Below the pieces are notes generated by a model. The model did no database searches. It saw only the letters and a list, made by a program, of their open reading frames with translations, and was not told where the DNA came from. The translations under genes and the position numbers were made by a program. Below are positions 33,884 through 44,190 of a DNA stretch of 64,000 nt, piece after piece; the first letter of the stretch is position 1, and every line of letters begins with the position of its first letter. The stretch comes from Cunninghamia lanceolata (lineage: Eukaryota > Streptophyta > Pinopsida > Cupressales > Cupressaceae). Location: assembly GCA_027924645.1 (NCBI GenBank), contig BSBN01000860.1, positions 6,324,001 to 6,388,000 of the forward strand, written 5' to 3'.

Positions 33884-35435
33884 TGGTGCAGAGGCACCTA
33901 CCTGACAGCTGGCCTTCATAAGGCAGTTAGTAGTTATAGGTCTTGTTTATGTTTTCAAGAAGGTCTGTTAAGACCAATTGCATGTAATAAGGTCATGCTG
34001 ATCATGATAAGATCATGCTGACCAGGCTTTTGCTATTTTTAGTTAGTTGGTTATAACAGCTGTCATGATGTATGATCGGTTGGATCTCCCAGCCGCCTGG
34101 AGAGTTCCTAGCCGCTTGGAGTCGGGTCAGTAGTACTCGTAGGATAATCTATTTAAGCTTGAGATCGGTTGATATTGCATATACAGATAGATATCATCGA
34201 TCGAGCTAGGTTGCAGAGAGTGAGACTGAGAGAGAGATTCATCATATTGTATTGCATCTTTGAAATCAATAAAGATCCTGTTTTCATTTTCTGTTTGATC
34301 TCCTTTGTGTAATCGATCTGCTGGTTTGGGTGGTTTCATGGATTCACTGATCCATTCCACCGGTTGACTCATCTGATCGGTGGAATGGTAATGTACAGTA
34401 GAGTAGGTTGTAGTTTGTTTTCTGTTCGCATGCAGGTGTGCAGGTTCGCCGTCAAGAGATGTTGAAGACCCTAGCATGGGTATGTGCTAGGTCGAGTTGA
34501 TAAGTTTGCGTTGGAAGATCACCCTGAGGTTGGATCGGGTTATCCCTGGAGGATCGGCGGAGTGAAATTTTGCTAAGTGAAGAAGTTCGTCAAAACGGCA
34601 TCATCAGGATATTCCTGCAAATATCCTGCAGACAGTTCGGATATCGTCATCCGGATAAGTGAAGGAGAGCATGACGCTTTCGAGTGCATGAAGTGCAAGT
34701 GCGTCGGGGTGATCATCATCTGGAGAAGCCGAGGAGGAGCGTATCGGCATCAGGATCATCTATCGGGAGTGCCAATCATCCGCGTATCGCGAGTAGATGC
34801 GAGAATGAAAGTTTGTTTTTTTTGACTAAGTGTTGAAGAGGTTATCAGGATATTGGGTGACGTCATCGTCATCAGGATATGACGTCATCGTCATCAGGAT
34901 ATTGAGATATCCCCCTGTGCGAGTTTATCCTGCCGTTGTTAAGTGGTTAAGTATCGGCATCGGCAGAAAGTGTGAAGCATCATCAGGAGGTTTCGAGAGG
35001 ACCGGATAAAGCAGATCATGATGCTGTTGTTTGTGTCGTCGGCTAGCAGAGCATCGAAGGGAAGGTGCTGAAGTGATCGTCATCAGGATATTTGAACAAC
35101 CGGATATTGGTTATCCTGTTGACGAAGGAAGTGTTGCTTATCATGATGCCGATGGAGTTCGGCGCCCGATGAACAGTGCAACCGGAGGATGTTTGCGCCC
35201 GCTGAATATCATGATGATGATGGGCGACTGGCGGAGGAGGTGAACAGTAGTCAGCAGGAGGACAATTGCGATCGTCCGAAATATGATGATGCTGTTGGTG
35301 GTTTTAGGAAACATGATGATGATGCTGACAGAGTAAAGCAGAATAGGATGATGATGGCGAAGATGATGATGATGAGGTTGGTCTGCAGACATTCATGCTA
35401 TATGCGAAGGTTATAGTGTGGATGCCTCTGCATCA
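33884..35435 (+). repeat. 5' LTR of Gypsy-type element
   Basis: 1552 bp. A TATA-like TATTTAAG lies near 34149 and AATAAA near 34268, so most of the LTR is transcribed leader (U5). It contains an 11-bp stem-loop (34352-34362 with 34378-34388), two TGACGTCA sites and five exact copies of ATCAGGATAT. Confidence 0.95.
34858..34902 (+). promoter_or_regulatory. Duplicated 22-bp unit with TGACGTCA bZIP-type sites
   Basis: A perfect direct duplication (34859-34880 and 34881-34902) places TGACGTCA at 34858-34865 and 34880-34887. This palindrome is the classical bZIP/TGA factor site in plants. The second LTR has the same pair at 39287-39294 and 39309-39316. Function is inferred from the motif only. 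Confidence 0.6.
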
Positions 35436-35438
35436 TAG

Positions 35439-35450
35439 TGGTATCAGAGC
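35439..35450 (+). promoter_or_regulatory. Primer binding site, tRNA-iMet
   Basis: TGGTATCAGAGC starts three bases after the LTR end, the usual spacing. Confidence 0.9.
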
Positions 35451-35545
35451 TCAGCAAAACATCTGGGCTGTTGTGTGTTGATTCTGTCACCGAAAGGGCA
35501 GAGGTAGAGTTGATTGTGTTGTGTGTTGATTGGGAGGTTGACAAA

Positions 35546-37294
35546 ATGCCTCCTAAAGGTAGTGGTACTGCAAGGGAATTGCAGGAAATGAAGGAGAAAC
35601 ATGCTAGAGAGATGAGGAAGATGAAGGAGCTTGCTGAAGCACTTCAAGCCAGGCTGACAGCCCTGGAAAAGAACAAAAAGAGGGAAGTGGAAGACAGTGA
35701 GTCTGAAGAAGATGAAGATACTGTTGAAGAGTATGAAGAGGTAGCTGAAGATCTGGATGCTGAGGACCAGAGATTGGCAAAACTGTTAAAGGCAGTACAG
35801 AGTGAAAAACCTAAGGTAAAGGTTGATGTTTCCAAATATACTGGAAGCTTGAATGAAGATGAATTGTTGGATTGGATTGCTGCACTTGATAATCACTTTG
35901 AATGTGAAGATGTTGCTGAAGATCAGAAGGTAAAGATTGCAAAGACCAAGTTAGGAGGTCATGCTTTGGTATGGTGGGATTATGTACAGTCTGAGAGAAG
36001 GAAACAAGGGAAGTCTAAGATCACTTCATGGGATAAGATGGTAGCAAGGATCAAGGGTAAATTCTTGCCAAGGGATTATGAAATCCAGATGTTTAAGAAG
36101 CTGCAATTTTTAAAGCAGAAAGACAGGGATGTGAAAGCATATACTGAGGAATTTTATCTGTTGAGTATGAGATCTGGTCATCATGAGAATGAGGTAGAAA
36201 AGGTGGCTAGGTACTTGACTGGTTTGAGGTTTAACATACAGGATGAGTTAGTGTTAGCTAACCCTAAGAATGTGGAGGATTGTTATCAAATGGCAATCAG
36301 GATTGAAGAAAAGATGAATAGAGGACATGATAAGTCCATGAGAGGAAGAGGAAACAATAGGGGAAGAGGAATAGCTCCTGCACAAAAGCAAACCAATGAG
36401 GGTCAAGAAGACACTGGTAAAGGACAGGGACAGTCTGATTTCAGAGGTGGATGGAAAGGTAATAGAGGAAGATTTGGAGGTGGTAGAGGTTCTACTACAT
36501 TTTCAGGAAAATGTTACACCTGTGGAGAGTTTGGTCATCCATCTTTCAAATGTCCAGAAAACAAAGGTTCATCATCCAGAAATGATAGAACTAGTGACAA
36601 GAGAGTACAACTTGTGCAAGAAGAGAAAGTAGAAGAAAGTGCACAGAGTTCAAACAGAGGTCCTGAGAATTATGGATATCCAGAGAGTGGAGAATCACTG
36701 ATGTTAAGGAGAATTAGTTTGCAGGCATCTAAGGATATGATGCAAAGAAGAGCTCTTTTCAAGACCACATGCAAGAGCAAAGGTAAGGTATGCAAGGTTG
36801 TCATTGATACTGGGTCAACAGACAACATGGTATCTCAGGAAATGGTGGATAAACTGACTCTGGAAAGGATTCCACACCCACACCCTTACAAGGCATCTTG
36901 GGTGAGTGATAGTCAATCACTTTTTGTCTCTGAACAGGCATATGTGGATTTCCAGATTGGACCATATCAAGATAGAATTTTGTGTGATATTTTGCCTATG
37001 GAATGTTGTCACCTACTGTTGGGTAGACCATGGCAATTTGACAGAAAGGTACTGTATGATGGGTATGCTAATACCTACACCATCAAGAAGGATGGGAAGA
37101 TTATTAAGTTGATGCCATTGCAGGCAAAAGCTACAGTACAGAAGGCAGCCCAAATTTTTTTAATGGGAAAGAAGGAGTATGTGCAGATGCCTAGAGGAGC
37201 AGGCATAAAGGCAGTTCAGGACACTGCAGGGAAAGAAGTTGTTACAGACAACAAGCTGAAGAAAGGTTCAGTTGTGACTGACAGATCAGGATAG
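35546..37294 (+). CDS. Gypsy Gag-protease polyprotein (intact ORF)
   Basis: An intact 582-codon ORF from ATG 35546 (MPPKGSGTARELQ); the frame is also open upstream through the primer site, but this is the first ATG. Domains: coiled coil at residues ~8-45, acidic stretch ~50-75, retrotransposon Gag capsid-type domain ~95-260 (KLGGHALVWWDYV, FKKLQFLKQK), Gly/Arg-rich RNA-binding segment ~265-320, zinc knuckle CYTCGEFGHPSFKC ~323-336, and aspartic protease with VVIDTGSTDNMVS (Asp ~421) and a HLLLGRPWQFDR segment ~510-521 that usually ends the fold. The frame stops at a TAG made by the first junction of the 319-bp repeat, so pol is cut off. Gag and protease could still be functional in trans. Confidence 0.95.
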   Translation: MPPKGSGTARELQEMKEKHAREMRKMKELAEALQARLTALEKNKKREVEDSESEEDEDTVEEYEEVAEDLDAEDQRLAKLLKAVQSEKPKVKVDVSKYTGSLNEDELLDWIAALDNHFECEDVAEDQKVKIAKTKLGGHALVWWDYVQSERRKQGKSKITSWDKMVARIKGKFLPRDYEIQMFKKLQFLKQKDRDVKAYTEEFYLLSMRSGHHENEVEKVARYLTGLRFNIQDELVLANPKNVEDCYQMAIRIEEKMNRGHDKSMRGRGNNRGRGIAPAQKQTNEGQEDTGKGQGQSDFRGGWKGNRGRFGGGRGSTTFSGKCYTCGEFGHPSFKCPENKGSSSRNDRTSDKRVQLVQEEKVEESAQSSNRGPENYGYPESGESLMLRRISLQASKDMMQRRALFKTTCKSKGKVCKVVIDTGSTDNMVSQEMVDKLTLERIPHPHPYKASWVSDSQSLFVSEQAYVDFQIGPYQDRILCDILPMECCHLLLGRPWQFDRKVLYDGYANTYTIKKDGKIIKLMPLQAKATVQKAAQIFLMGKKEYVQMPRGAGIKAVQDTAGKEVVTDNKLKKGSVVTDRSG

Positions 37295-37927
37295 AATTTT
37301 GTGTGATATTTTGCCTATGGAATGTTGTCACCTACTGTTGGGTAGACCATGGCAATTTGACAGAAAGGTACTGTATGATGGGTATGCTAATACCTACACC
37401 ATCAAGAAGGATGGGAAGATTATTAAGTTGATGCCATTGCAGGCAAAAGCTGCAGTACAGAAGGCAGCCCAAATTTTTTTAATGGGAAAGAAGGAGTATG
37501 TGCAGATGCCTAGAGGAGCAGGCATAAAGGCAGTTCAGGACACTGCAGGGAAAGAAGTTGTTACAGACAACAAGCTGAAGAAAGGTTCAGTTGTGACTGA
37601 CAGATCAGGATAGAATTTTGTGTGATATTTTGCCTATGGAATGTTGTCACCTACTGTTGGGTAGACCATGGCAATTTGACAGAAAGGTACTGTATGATGG
37701 GTATGCTAATACCTACACCATCAAGAAGGATGGGAAGATTATTAAGTTGATGCCATTGCAGGCAAAAGCTGCAGTACAGAAGGCAGCCCAAATTTTTTTA
37801 ATGGGAAAGAAGGAGTATGTGCAGATGCCTAGAGGAGCAGGCATAAAGGCAGTTCAGGACACTGCAGGGAAAGAAGTTGTTACAGACAACAAGCTGAAGA
37901 AAGGTTCAGTTGTGACTGACAGAGGTC
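36971..37927 (+). repeat. 319-bp tandem triplication in the protease 3' end
   Basis: Copies at 36971-37289, 37290-37608 and 37609-37927. Copies 2 and 3 appear identical; copy 1 differs at one site (CTACAG versus CTGCAG near 37130). Since 319 is not a multiple of three, each junction shifts the frame, and the junction GGATAG supplies the stop. Each extra copy carries its own open frame (37299-37613, 37618-37971) without the catalytic Asp. Confidence 0.95.
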
Positions 37928-37971
37928 AGCAGCAGGTTCAGAAACAGGATGGTAAACAACAACCAGTTTAG

Positions 37972-38312
37972 AGGAATGACAAGGATGTTGTCATAGTTGG
38001 GACTATTGCTTGTCCTATAAAGATTGACAGGAAGATAGAGTTGAACATTGCAGCAGTTCAAGAGGCAGTTCAGACAGAGGTTCTGATCAGACAACCTGAC
38101 AAACACAGAGACAACCTAAGAAGGGCCTACGTCAACAGGCATGAGGATTCACTTGCACGAAAGCAAGTTACAGTTCAGAAGTCTTGGAGCAGCCAAGAGA
38201 TAGCAGCAGACACAGCTGGAACAGGGCAGAACATTGCAAAGGCAAAGTGTAAAGGTGGAGGACTTCCACATACTAAACTCATGGGACATGAGTTCTTTTC
38301 TGTTGGGGAGTA
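37972..38312 (+). pseudogene. Residual internal sequence before the 3' LTR
   Basis: A short open stretch (38041-38334, running into the LTR) rich in Gln, Arg and Lys, with no polymerase or integrase motif. It is what remains of the interior after loss of pol. The final GTTGGGGAGTA before the LTR is the probable polypurine tract. Confidence 0.6.
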
Positions 38313-39864
38313 TGGTGCAGAGGCACCTACCTGACAGCTGGCCTTCATAAGGCAGTTAGTAGTTATAGGTCTTGTTTATGTTTTCAAGAAGGTCTGTTAA
38401 GACCAATTGCATGTAATAAGGTCATGCTGATCATGATAAGATCATGCTGACCAGGCTTTTGCTATTTTTAGTTAGTTGGTTATAACAGCTGTCATGATGT
38501 ATGATCGGTTGGATCTCCCAGCCGCCTGGAGAGTTCCCAGCTGCTTGGAGTCGGGTCAGTAGTACTCGTAGGATAATCTATTTAAGCTTGAGATCGGTTG
38601 ATATTGCATATACAGACAGATATCATCGATCGAGCTAGGTTGCAGAGAGTGAGACTGAGAGAGAGATTCATCATATTGTATTGCATCTTTGAAATCAATA
38701 AAGATCCTGTTTTCATTTTCTGTTTGATCTCCTTTGTGTAATCGATCTGCTGGTTTGGGTGGTTTCATGGATTCACTGATCCATTCCACCGGTTGACTCA
38801 TCTGATCGGTGGAATGGTAATGTACAGTAGAGTAGGTTGTAGTTTGTTTTCTGTTCGCATGCAGGTGTGCAGGTTCACCGTCAAGAGATGTTGAAGACCC
38901 TAGCATGGGTATGTGCTAGGTCGAGTTGACAAGTTTGCGTTGGAAGATCACCCTGAGGTTGGATCGGGTTATCCCTGGAGGATCGGCGGAGTGAAATTTC
39001 GCTAAGTGAAGAAGTTCGTCAAAACGGCATCATCAGGATATTCCTGCAAATATCCTGCAGACAGTTCGGATATCGTCATCCGGATAAGTGAAGGAGAGCA
39101 TGACGCTTTCGAGTGCATGAAGTGCAAGTGCGTCGGGGTGATCATCATCTGGAGAAGCCGAGGAGGAGCGTATCGGCATCAGGATCATCTATCGGGAGTG
39201 CCAATCATCCGCGTATCGCGAGTAGATGCGAGAATGAAAGTTTGTTTTTTTTGACTAAGTGTTGAAGAGGTTATCAGGATATTGGGTGACGTCATCGTCA
39301 TCAGGATATGACGTCATCGTCATCAGGATATTGAGATATCCCCCTGTGCGAGTTTATCCTGCCGTTGTTAAGTGGTTAAGTATCGGCATCGGCAGAAAGT
39401 GTGAAGCATCATCAGGAGGTTTCGAGAGGACCGGATAAAGCAGATCATGATGCTGTTGTTTGTGTCGTCGGCTAGCGGAGCATCGAAGGGAAGGTGCTGA
39501 AGTGATCGTCATCAGGATATTTGAACAACCGGATATTGGTTATCCTGCTGACGAAGGAAGTGTTGCTTATCATGATGCCGATGGAGTTCGGCGCCCGATG
39601 AACAGTGCAACCGGAGGATGTTTGCGCCCGCTGAATATCATGATGATGATGGGCGACTGGCGGAGGAGGTGAACAGTAGTCGGCAGGAGGACAATTGCGA
39701 TCGTCCGAAATATGATGATGCTGTTGGTGGTTTTAGGAAACATGATGATGATGCTGACAGAGTAAAGCAGAATAGGATGATGATGGCGAAGATGATGATG
39801 ATGAGGTTGGTCTGCAGACATTCATGCTATATGCGAAGGTTATAGTGTGGATGCCTCTGCATCA
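38313..39864 (+). repeat. 3' LTR of Gypsy-type element
   Basis: 1552 bp, same length as its partner. Contains the same stem-loop (38781-38791 with 38807-38817), bZIP-type sites and ATCAGGATAT repeats. Confidence 0.95.
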
Positions 39865-39869
39865 TACAA

Positions 39870-41612
39870 ACTTAGATTTAGATCTAGATTAATCCAAAAA
39901 ATCAAGTAACTCAAGAGGATAATACAGAAGTTGAGGAACAAGTTCAAGAAATAGAAGTTCAAGCAAATCCCAAAACTCCTAGGTATGTAAGGATGAATCA
40001 TCCTGAAAATTAGATCATAGGAGATAGAAGTAAAGGTGTTCGAACTAGGAGAAGAATTGCTGAAGATCAAGAAGAGATTGAACCAAAATTAGTAAGTGAA
40101 GCCTGCAATGATGAAAACTGTTTAAAAACAATGGAAAAAGAATTAATGCAAATTGAAAAGAATCACACTTGGGATCTTGTTTCTAGACCTGAGGACAAAA
40201 ATGTGATTAAAACTAAATGGGTCTTCCAGAACAAACTAAATGAAGATGGTGAAGTTGTAAGAAACAAAGTAAGGTTGGTATGCAAAGGATATTCTCAAGT
40301 GGAAGGAATTGATTTTGAAGAAAATTTTGCTCTGGTGGCAAGAATAGAGGCAATCAGATTATTTCTTGCATTTGTTGCTTATAAAGATTTCAAGGTCTAT
40401 CAGATGGATGTCAAGTCAGCATTCCTAAATGGAGAATTAGAAGAAGAAGTCTACATTGAGCAAATGGAAGGATTTTAGTTGTCTGATCAGAAAGACATGG
40501 TCTGTAGGTTGAGGAAAGCATTATATGGACTCAGACAATCCCCAAGAGCCTGGTATGCAAGATTAGATAAGTATCTACTAAAGATAGGATATAACAAAGT
40601 CACTACTGATAGTAATCTTTACTCTAAGATTGATCATGAGAATATTCTGATTGTTGAGGTATTTGTTGATGATATCATTTTTGGTGGAAATGCGAGCATG
40701 TGCAAAACATTTTCTGATTAGATGCAAAGTGAATTTGAGATGTCCATGTTTGGTGAGATGAATTTCTTCGTAGGTCTGCAAATCACTCAGTCAGATAAAG
40801 GTATATTCATATCTCAATCTAAGTATGTGAGAATTGTTGAAGAAGTTTGGAATGGAAGATTCAAAGCCAGTAGGTACACCTATGGTAACCGGATGCAAGT
40901 TGAGTAAAGATGATGACTCCCCTAAGGTAAATTAGAAAAGGTATAGATCAATGATTGGAGGACTTCTCTATCTGACTCAAACCAGACCTGATATCATGAA
41001 TGCAGTTGGGCTTGTTGCTAGATTTCAAGCTAATCCTAAAGAATCCCATGTTGTAGCAGTCAAATGAATCTTCAAATATCTCAAAGGAACATTTGATTAT
41101 GGCTTGTGGTATCCAAAAGACAATGACTTCACTCTTCATGCATATACAGATGTTGATTGGTAGGAGATGTGGATGACAGGAAAAGTACTAGTGGTGGTGC
41201 ATTTTTCTTGGGAAGGAGATTGGTTTCTTGGATGAACAAAAAGCAAGAGGCAATATCCCTGTCTACTACAGAGGCAGAGAATATAACAGCAGCAGGAAAT
41301 TGCACTGAAGTCTTGTGGATGAAGCAAATGCTAAAGGATATCAGAATTGTGTTTGAAGAGCCTATTACAATTTTCTATAATAATTCAATTGAAATAAACA
41401 TCTCAAAGAATCTGGTGTTGCATTCAAAGATAAATCACATATCCATCAAGTTTCATTTCTTGAGAGAGAAGGTAAATGAGAATGAAGTCAAGTTGGTGTT
41501 TTTGTCTTCAAAGGAACAAATTGTGGATATATTCACTAAGCCTCTTCCCAAAGATACTTTTGAGTATCTCAGAGAGAAGTTAGGGGTTATTACCCCTCCT
41601 ACTCAGAAGTAA
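39870..41612 (+). pseudogene. Copia reverse transcriptase and RNase H, decayed
   Basis: Continuation of the Copia polyprotein right of the nested element. A linker (39960-40130, PKTPRYVRMNHPEN) leads to the RT domain: [53 protein letters not shown], then after a TAG the LRKALYGLRQSPRAWY motif and the polymerase active site FVDDIIFGG (about 40660-40686). After further stops come the RT connection (40722-40907) and RNase H from ~41150 (DRKSTSGGAFFLG, STTEAENITAA) ending FTKPLPKDTFEYLREKLG. At least four nonsense or frame changes make it inactive, though most motifs are recognisable. Confidence 0.92.
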
Positions 41613-41737
41613 GATGCACTAGGGTGCATCGGTCCAGTGGAATTCATAGTCATATCTTCTGATCTGGATTGGTGTTAAGGAGATACAACTCAGGAGGAGT
41701 AGCTAGTTTGAAAATTTTGGAGATCAATATGAAACAA

Positions 41738-41946
41738 AAAGGGGGAGAAAAGACCGCAAATATGTGCCCTTTGCCATTGATGTCAAAGGGGGAGAGAAGT
41801 CATGTGAAAAACTAATTGCTGATGAAAGGGGGAGCAGTGAAGAAAGTGATTGTAGAAGTGAAAAGAGAAAGAGGGAGAAGGTCTTGTCTTTATGGTTGAA
41901 TCAATTTTTCACATCATATGTTGCCATCAATGACAAAGGTGGAGAT
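41738..41946 (+). promoter_or_regulatory. Polypurine tract region with repeated G-rich modules
   Basis: Four G-rich tracts (AAAGGGGGAG-like near 41738, 41787 and 41828, and AAAGGTGGAG near 41935). The second and fourth are each preceded by TTGCCATYRATGWCAAAG (41771-41788, 41921-41938). The last one abuts the LTR and should be the PPT used; its run is interrupted by a T. Confidence 0.7.
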
Positions 41947-43295
41947 TGTTGCAAATATGTGCCTAAATGGTGTTGTCATTGATGTCAACATATCCTTGTT
42001 GCCATTGGTGTCAACTATAACCTATTTTGTTGCTTATTTAGAAGACTGGAATGTTGAGGATATTGAGAAAATTAATGAGTATCAATGTATGCAGACCATA
42101 TGGCTAAGTAGAGGATTGTCTAAAGAAGCTCTAGTTATGATTTGAAGGGCTCACATGAAGATTTGAAGAAGCTATGGCCATCTAAGTAGAACCAGTTTTG
42201 CAATGTTCAAAAGAGATAGAGTGACAGGAAAGAGGTTCAGATTGTTCCAGAAATGTAAAATGATGATCTGCAGATCTAGAGGCATGTTTGGTAAGTTAGT
42301 GTGTATCATCAACTCAAGTGGATCATGGTTTGGAGGTCTGTAAGCAATCTTTCTAGTGTGACAATCATGGCAGATAGTGTTCTTGAGATTCTGAATGAAG
42401 ATGCAAGTGATTCTAATGTTTTGGAGGAGTATGGATGTTTTTGATGAATTCAATATGCTTATGAAGATCTCTGGATCATGTGGTTGTCGTGTTGGAGGTC
42501 CACATTGAAGTTTAAGCCCATTATTGAAGATTTCCCTCTTGATGTTGTTGTTCTTCCCAGTCTTGGCCAACTGGATGATTCAAGTGTGTTGAGGATTATC
42601 TAAGAGCAATTCTCTAGAGTGTGGCATGTTGTTGGAAGTAGATTCAAGTCTCAAATATGTTTGGCTAACAGTATAATGATCCACATTAAGTCAAGCTAAC
42701 CTTGATGTTTATTCCAAGGTTGATGAAGCATATAAAGGTGTGTAGTTGAGGTGTGGAAAATCATCCTTGTGTGAAACAATAAATCCGAAGAAAGGATTAG
42801 AGGCAAAGTAGAGAAGAGCAGGAGCAAAGGAACAAGAACAATAAGGGATGAAGTGATAGTGAAGAAGTATTTGTGAGAAGAGCAGAAGTTTTGTGAGCAT
42901 TTAAAGAGACTGATCCAGGCATGAAGAAGATGCTAACTATCAGTTAATTCCTTTTGTATTAAACATAAATTCTATAGGCAGAGCCTCTTTTGAGTAGTGA
43001 TCTCTAGGCAGTGCACCTGAAGGCAAGTGCCTTCCCATTTTCAAGTACTTTTATTAGGGTATGAATCTTGTGGGTTAACCCTCACCGTGGTTTTTCCCTT
43101 AATTGGGTTTCCACATCAAAAATCTTGGTGTCAAGTATGTTAATTGTGTTTCTGCTCATGTGTTATTGTTTCATGCTTAAATGTTTACATCATTAATCTA
43201 TTTGTAAGTTGTGAAAGAAGTTTAAAAGTAGAAAAGGTTAATCTTGTGGGACAACTGATTCACCACCCTCTCAGTTGCTTGGCCTAATTCCAACA
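41947..43295 (+). repeat. 3' LTR of Copia element
   Basis: 1349 bp, TGTTGC...CCAACA. TATA-like CATATAAAG near 42727. It is followed immediately by another primer site and gag. Confidence 0.85.
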
Positions 43296-44190
43296 ATTGG
43301 TATCAGAGCTAGTTCCTCTAAAAGAAGCTTGACCACTTGAGGAGATCCAAGATCTCGACTTACAAGAAGGAAAGTTTGAGATTTGATGAAACTAATTACT
43401 CCCTTTTGAAGGTGTGCATGCAATGTCATTTAGAATGCATGGGTGATGCCTTTTGGTCGATAACTGAGAAAGAGTATAAGATCCCAAAGAATGACCCTAC
43501 AACTCTAGATGAACTCAGGGAAGATGAATGCAATATTTGAGCTAAAGAAGCTTTATTGAGTGCCCTGAGTGATACAAAATTGGAAAATGTCCTAGATTTG
43601 AAAACTAGCCATGAAATCTGGAAAAATTTAGAAAATCTATATGAAGGTGACAAATATGTCAAATGTGTTGTCATATGGAGCCTAATCAGACTCGGAGGTT
43701 AAATTTTCCCCACTTTTATCGGCGCAGTTTCCCCCAAATTATTTAATGGGGGAGTTATTTTTCTATTAGCCGACATAAAAAACCCTAGTTTTTGTAACCG
43801 ACATAAGGCTTGATAAAAGTGGCTAAGGGTTAGGGTTTCCATTGATAATGTATTGTAGCATTTGTAGCAGTATTGAGTTACAGGGATTGCTGGTTGTAAT
43901 TGGTTTGATTTACTAGATAATAATATTGGACTCTCTGTTTGGTGGATGTAGCCTGAGTTTGGGTGAACCACGTTAAAACTTGTCTCTCATTGTTATTATT
44001 TCTATGTATTTCCATTCCTCTGTTTAATCTTTATTTGCATTTAATTAATATCTTCTGCCAGCTAACCCTAACAAAATGTGCCAAGCTATAGAGCCTGAAG
44101 GGTAAATATGAAACGTTGATAATGAGTGAAGATGAAAACATTACTTCATACATACAGAAAGTGAATGAACCTGTGACCGATATTATAACA
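43296..44190 (+). mobile_element. Second partial Copia internal region after the right LTR
   Basis: Primer site ATTGGTATCAGAGCT (43296-43310) and gag start (43337-43540, then to 43665) repeat 31436-31800 at high identity. After the solo LTR the match continues at about 44079-44187, then ends abruptly. The longest frame here has fewer stops than the first copy (for example TGG kept where copy 1 has TAG). The layout LTR-internal-LTR-internal means either unequal recombination between elements or a second element sharing this LTR and truncated on the right. Confidence 0.85.
43666..44073. mobile_element. 408-bp solo LTR, TSD AAATG
   Basis: The segment begins TGTTGTCATATGG and ends GCTAACCCTAACA (TGTT...AACA). 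It is flanked by AAATG (43661-43665 and 44074-44078). Removing it restores the gag sequence seen at 31790-31810. It has no interior, so it is a solo LTR or a very small LTR-type insertion. Orientation is not determinable. Confidence 0.85.

Larger units (their letters stand above)
33884..39864 (+). mobile_element. Young non-autonomous Gypsy-type retrotransposon, TSD TACAA
   Basis: Two 1552-bp LTRs (33884-35435 and 38313-39864) with TGGTGCAGAGGCA and TGCCTCTGCATCA termini, and a perfect TACAA duplication (33879-33883, 39865-39869). Primer site at 35439; G-rich tract TTGGGGAGTA just before 38313. By eye the LTRs differ at about nine sites, all transitions (about 0.6%), making this the youngest insertion here. 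The 2.9-kb interior keeps gag and protease but has no RT, RNase H or integrase. The middle is a 319-bp segment present three times. Movement would have needed a related full-length helper. Confidence 0.95.
30084..43295 (+). mobile_element. Copia LTR retrotransposon, split by a nested Gypsy element
   Basis: LTRs at 30084-31435 and 41947-43295 end CCAACA; the right one begins TGTTGC, the left has decayed to TATTGC. The interior carries primer site, gag, protease, integrase, RT and RNase H in Copia order, and purine tracts before the right LTR. A 5,981-bp Gypsy-type element is inserted at 33883/33884. LTR differences are about 6-7% in the first 180 bp by eye and nearly all transitions. No target duplication was found: right of 43295 the primer site and gag start again, so this is part of a tandem or recombined structure. 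The PPT form suggests the SIRE/Maximus type, as inference. Confidence 0.9.

Noticed and set aside
34127..34477. A 116-codon minus-strand frame present in both Gypsy LTRs (also 38556-38906)
   Set aside because: Identical only because the LTRs are nearly identical; antisense to the element and lacking any domain.
35141..35416. His/Asp/Met-rich frames in the LTR (also 39570-39845)
   Set aside because: Arise from ATGATG-rich sequence on both strands; no coding evidence.
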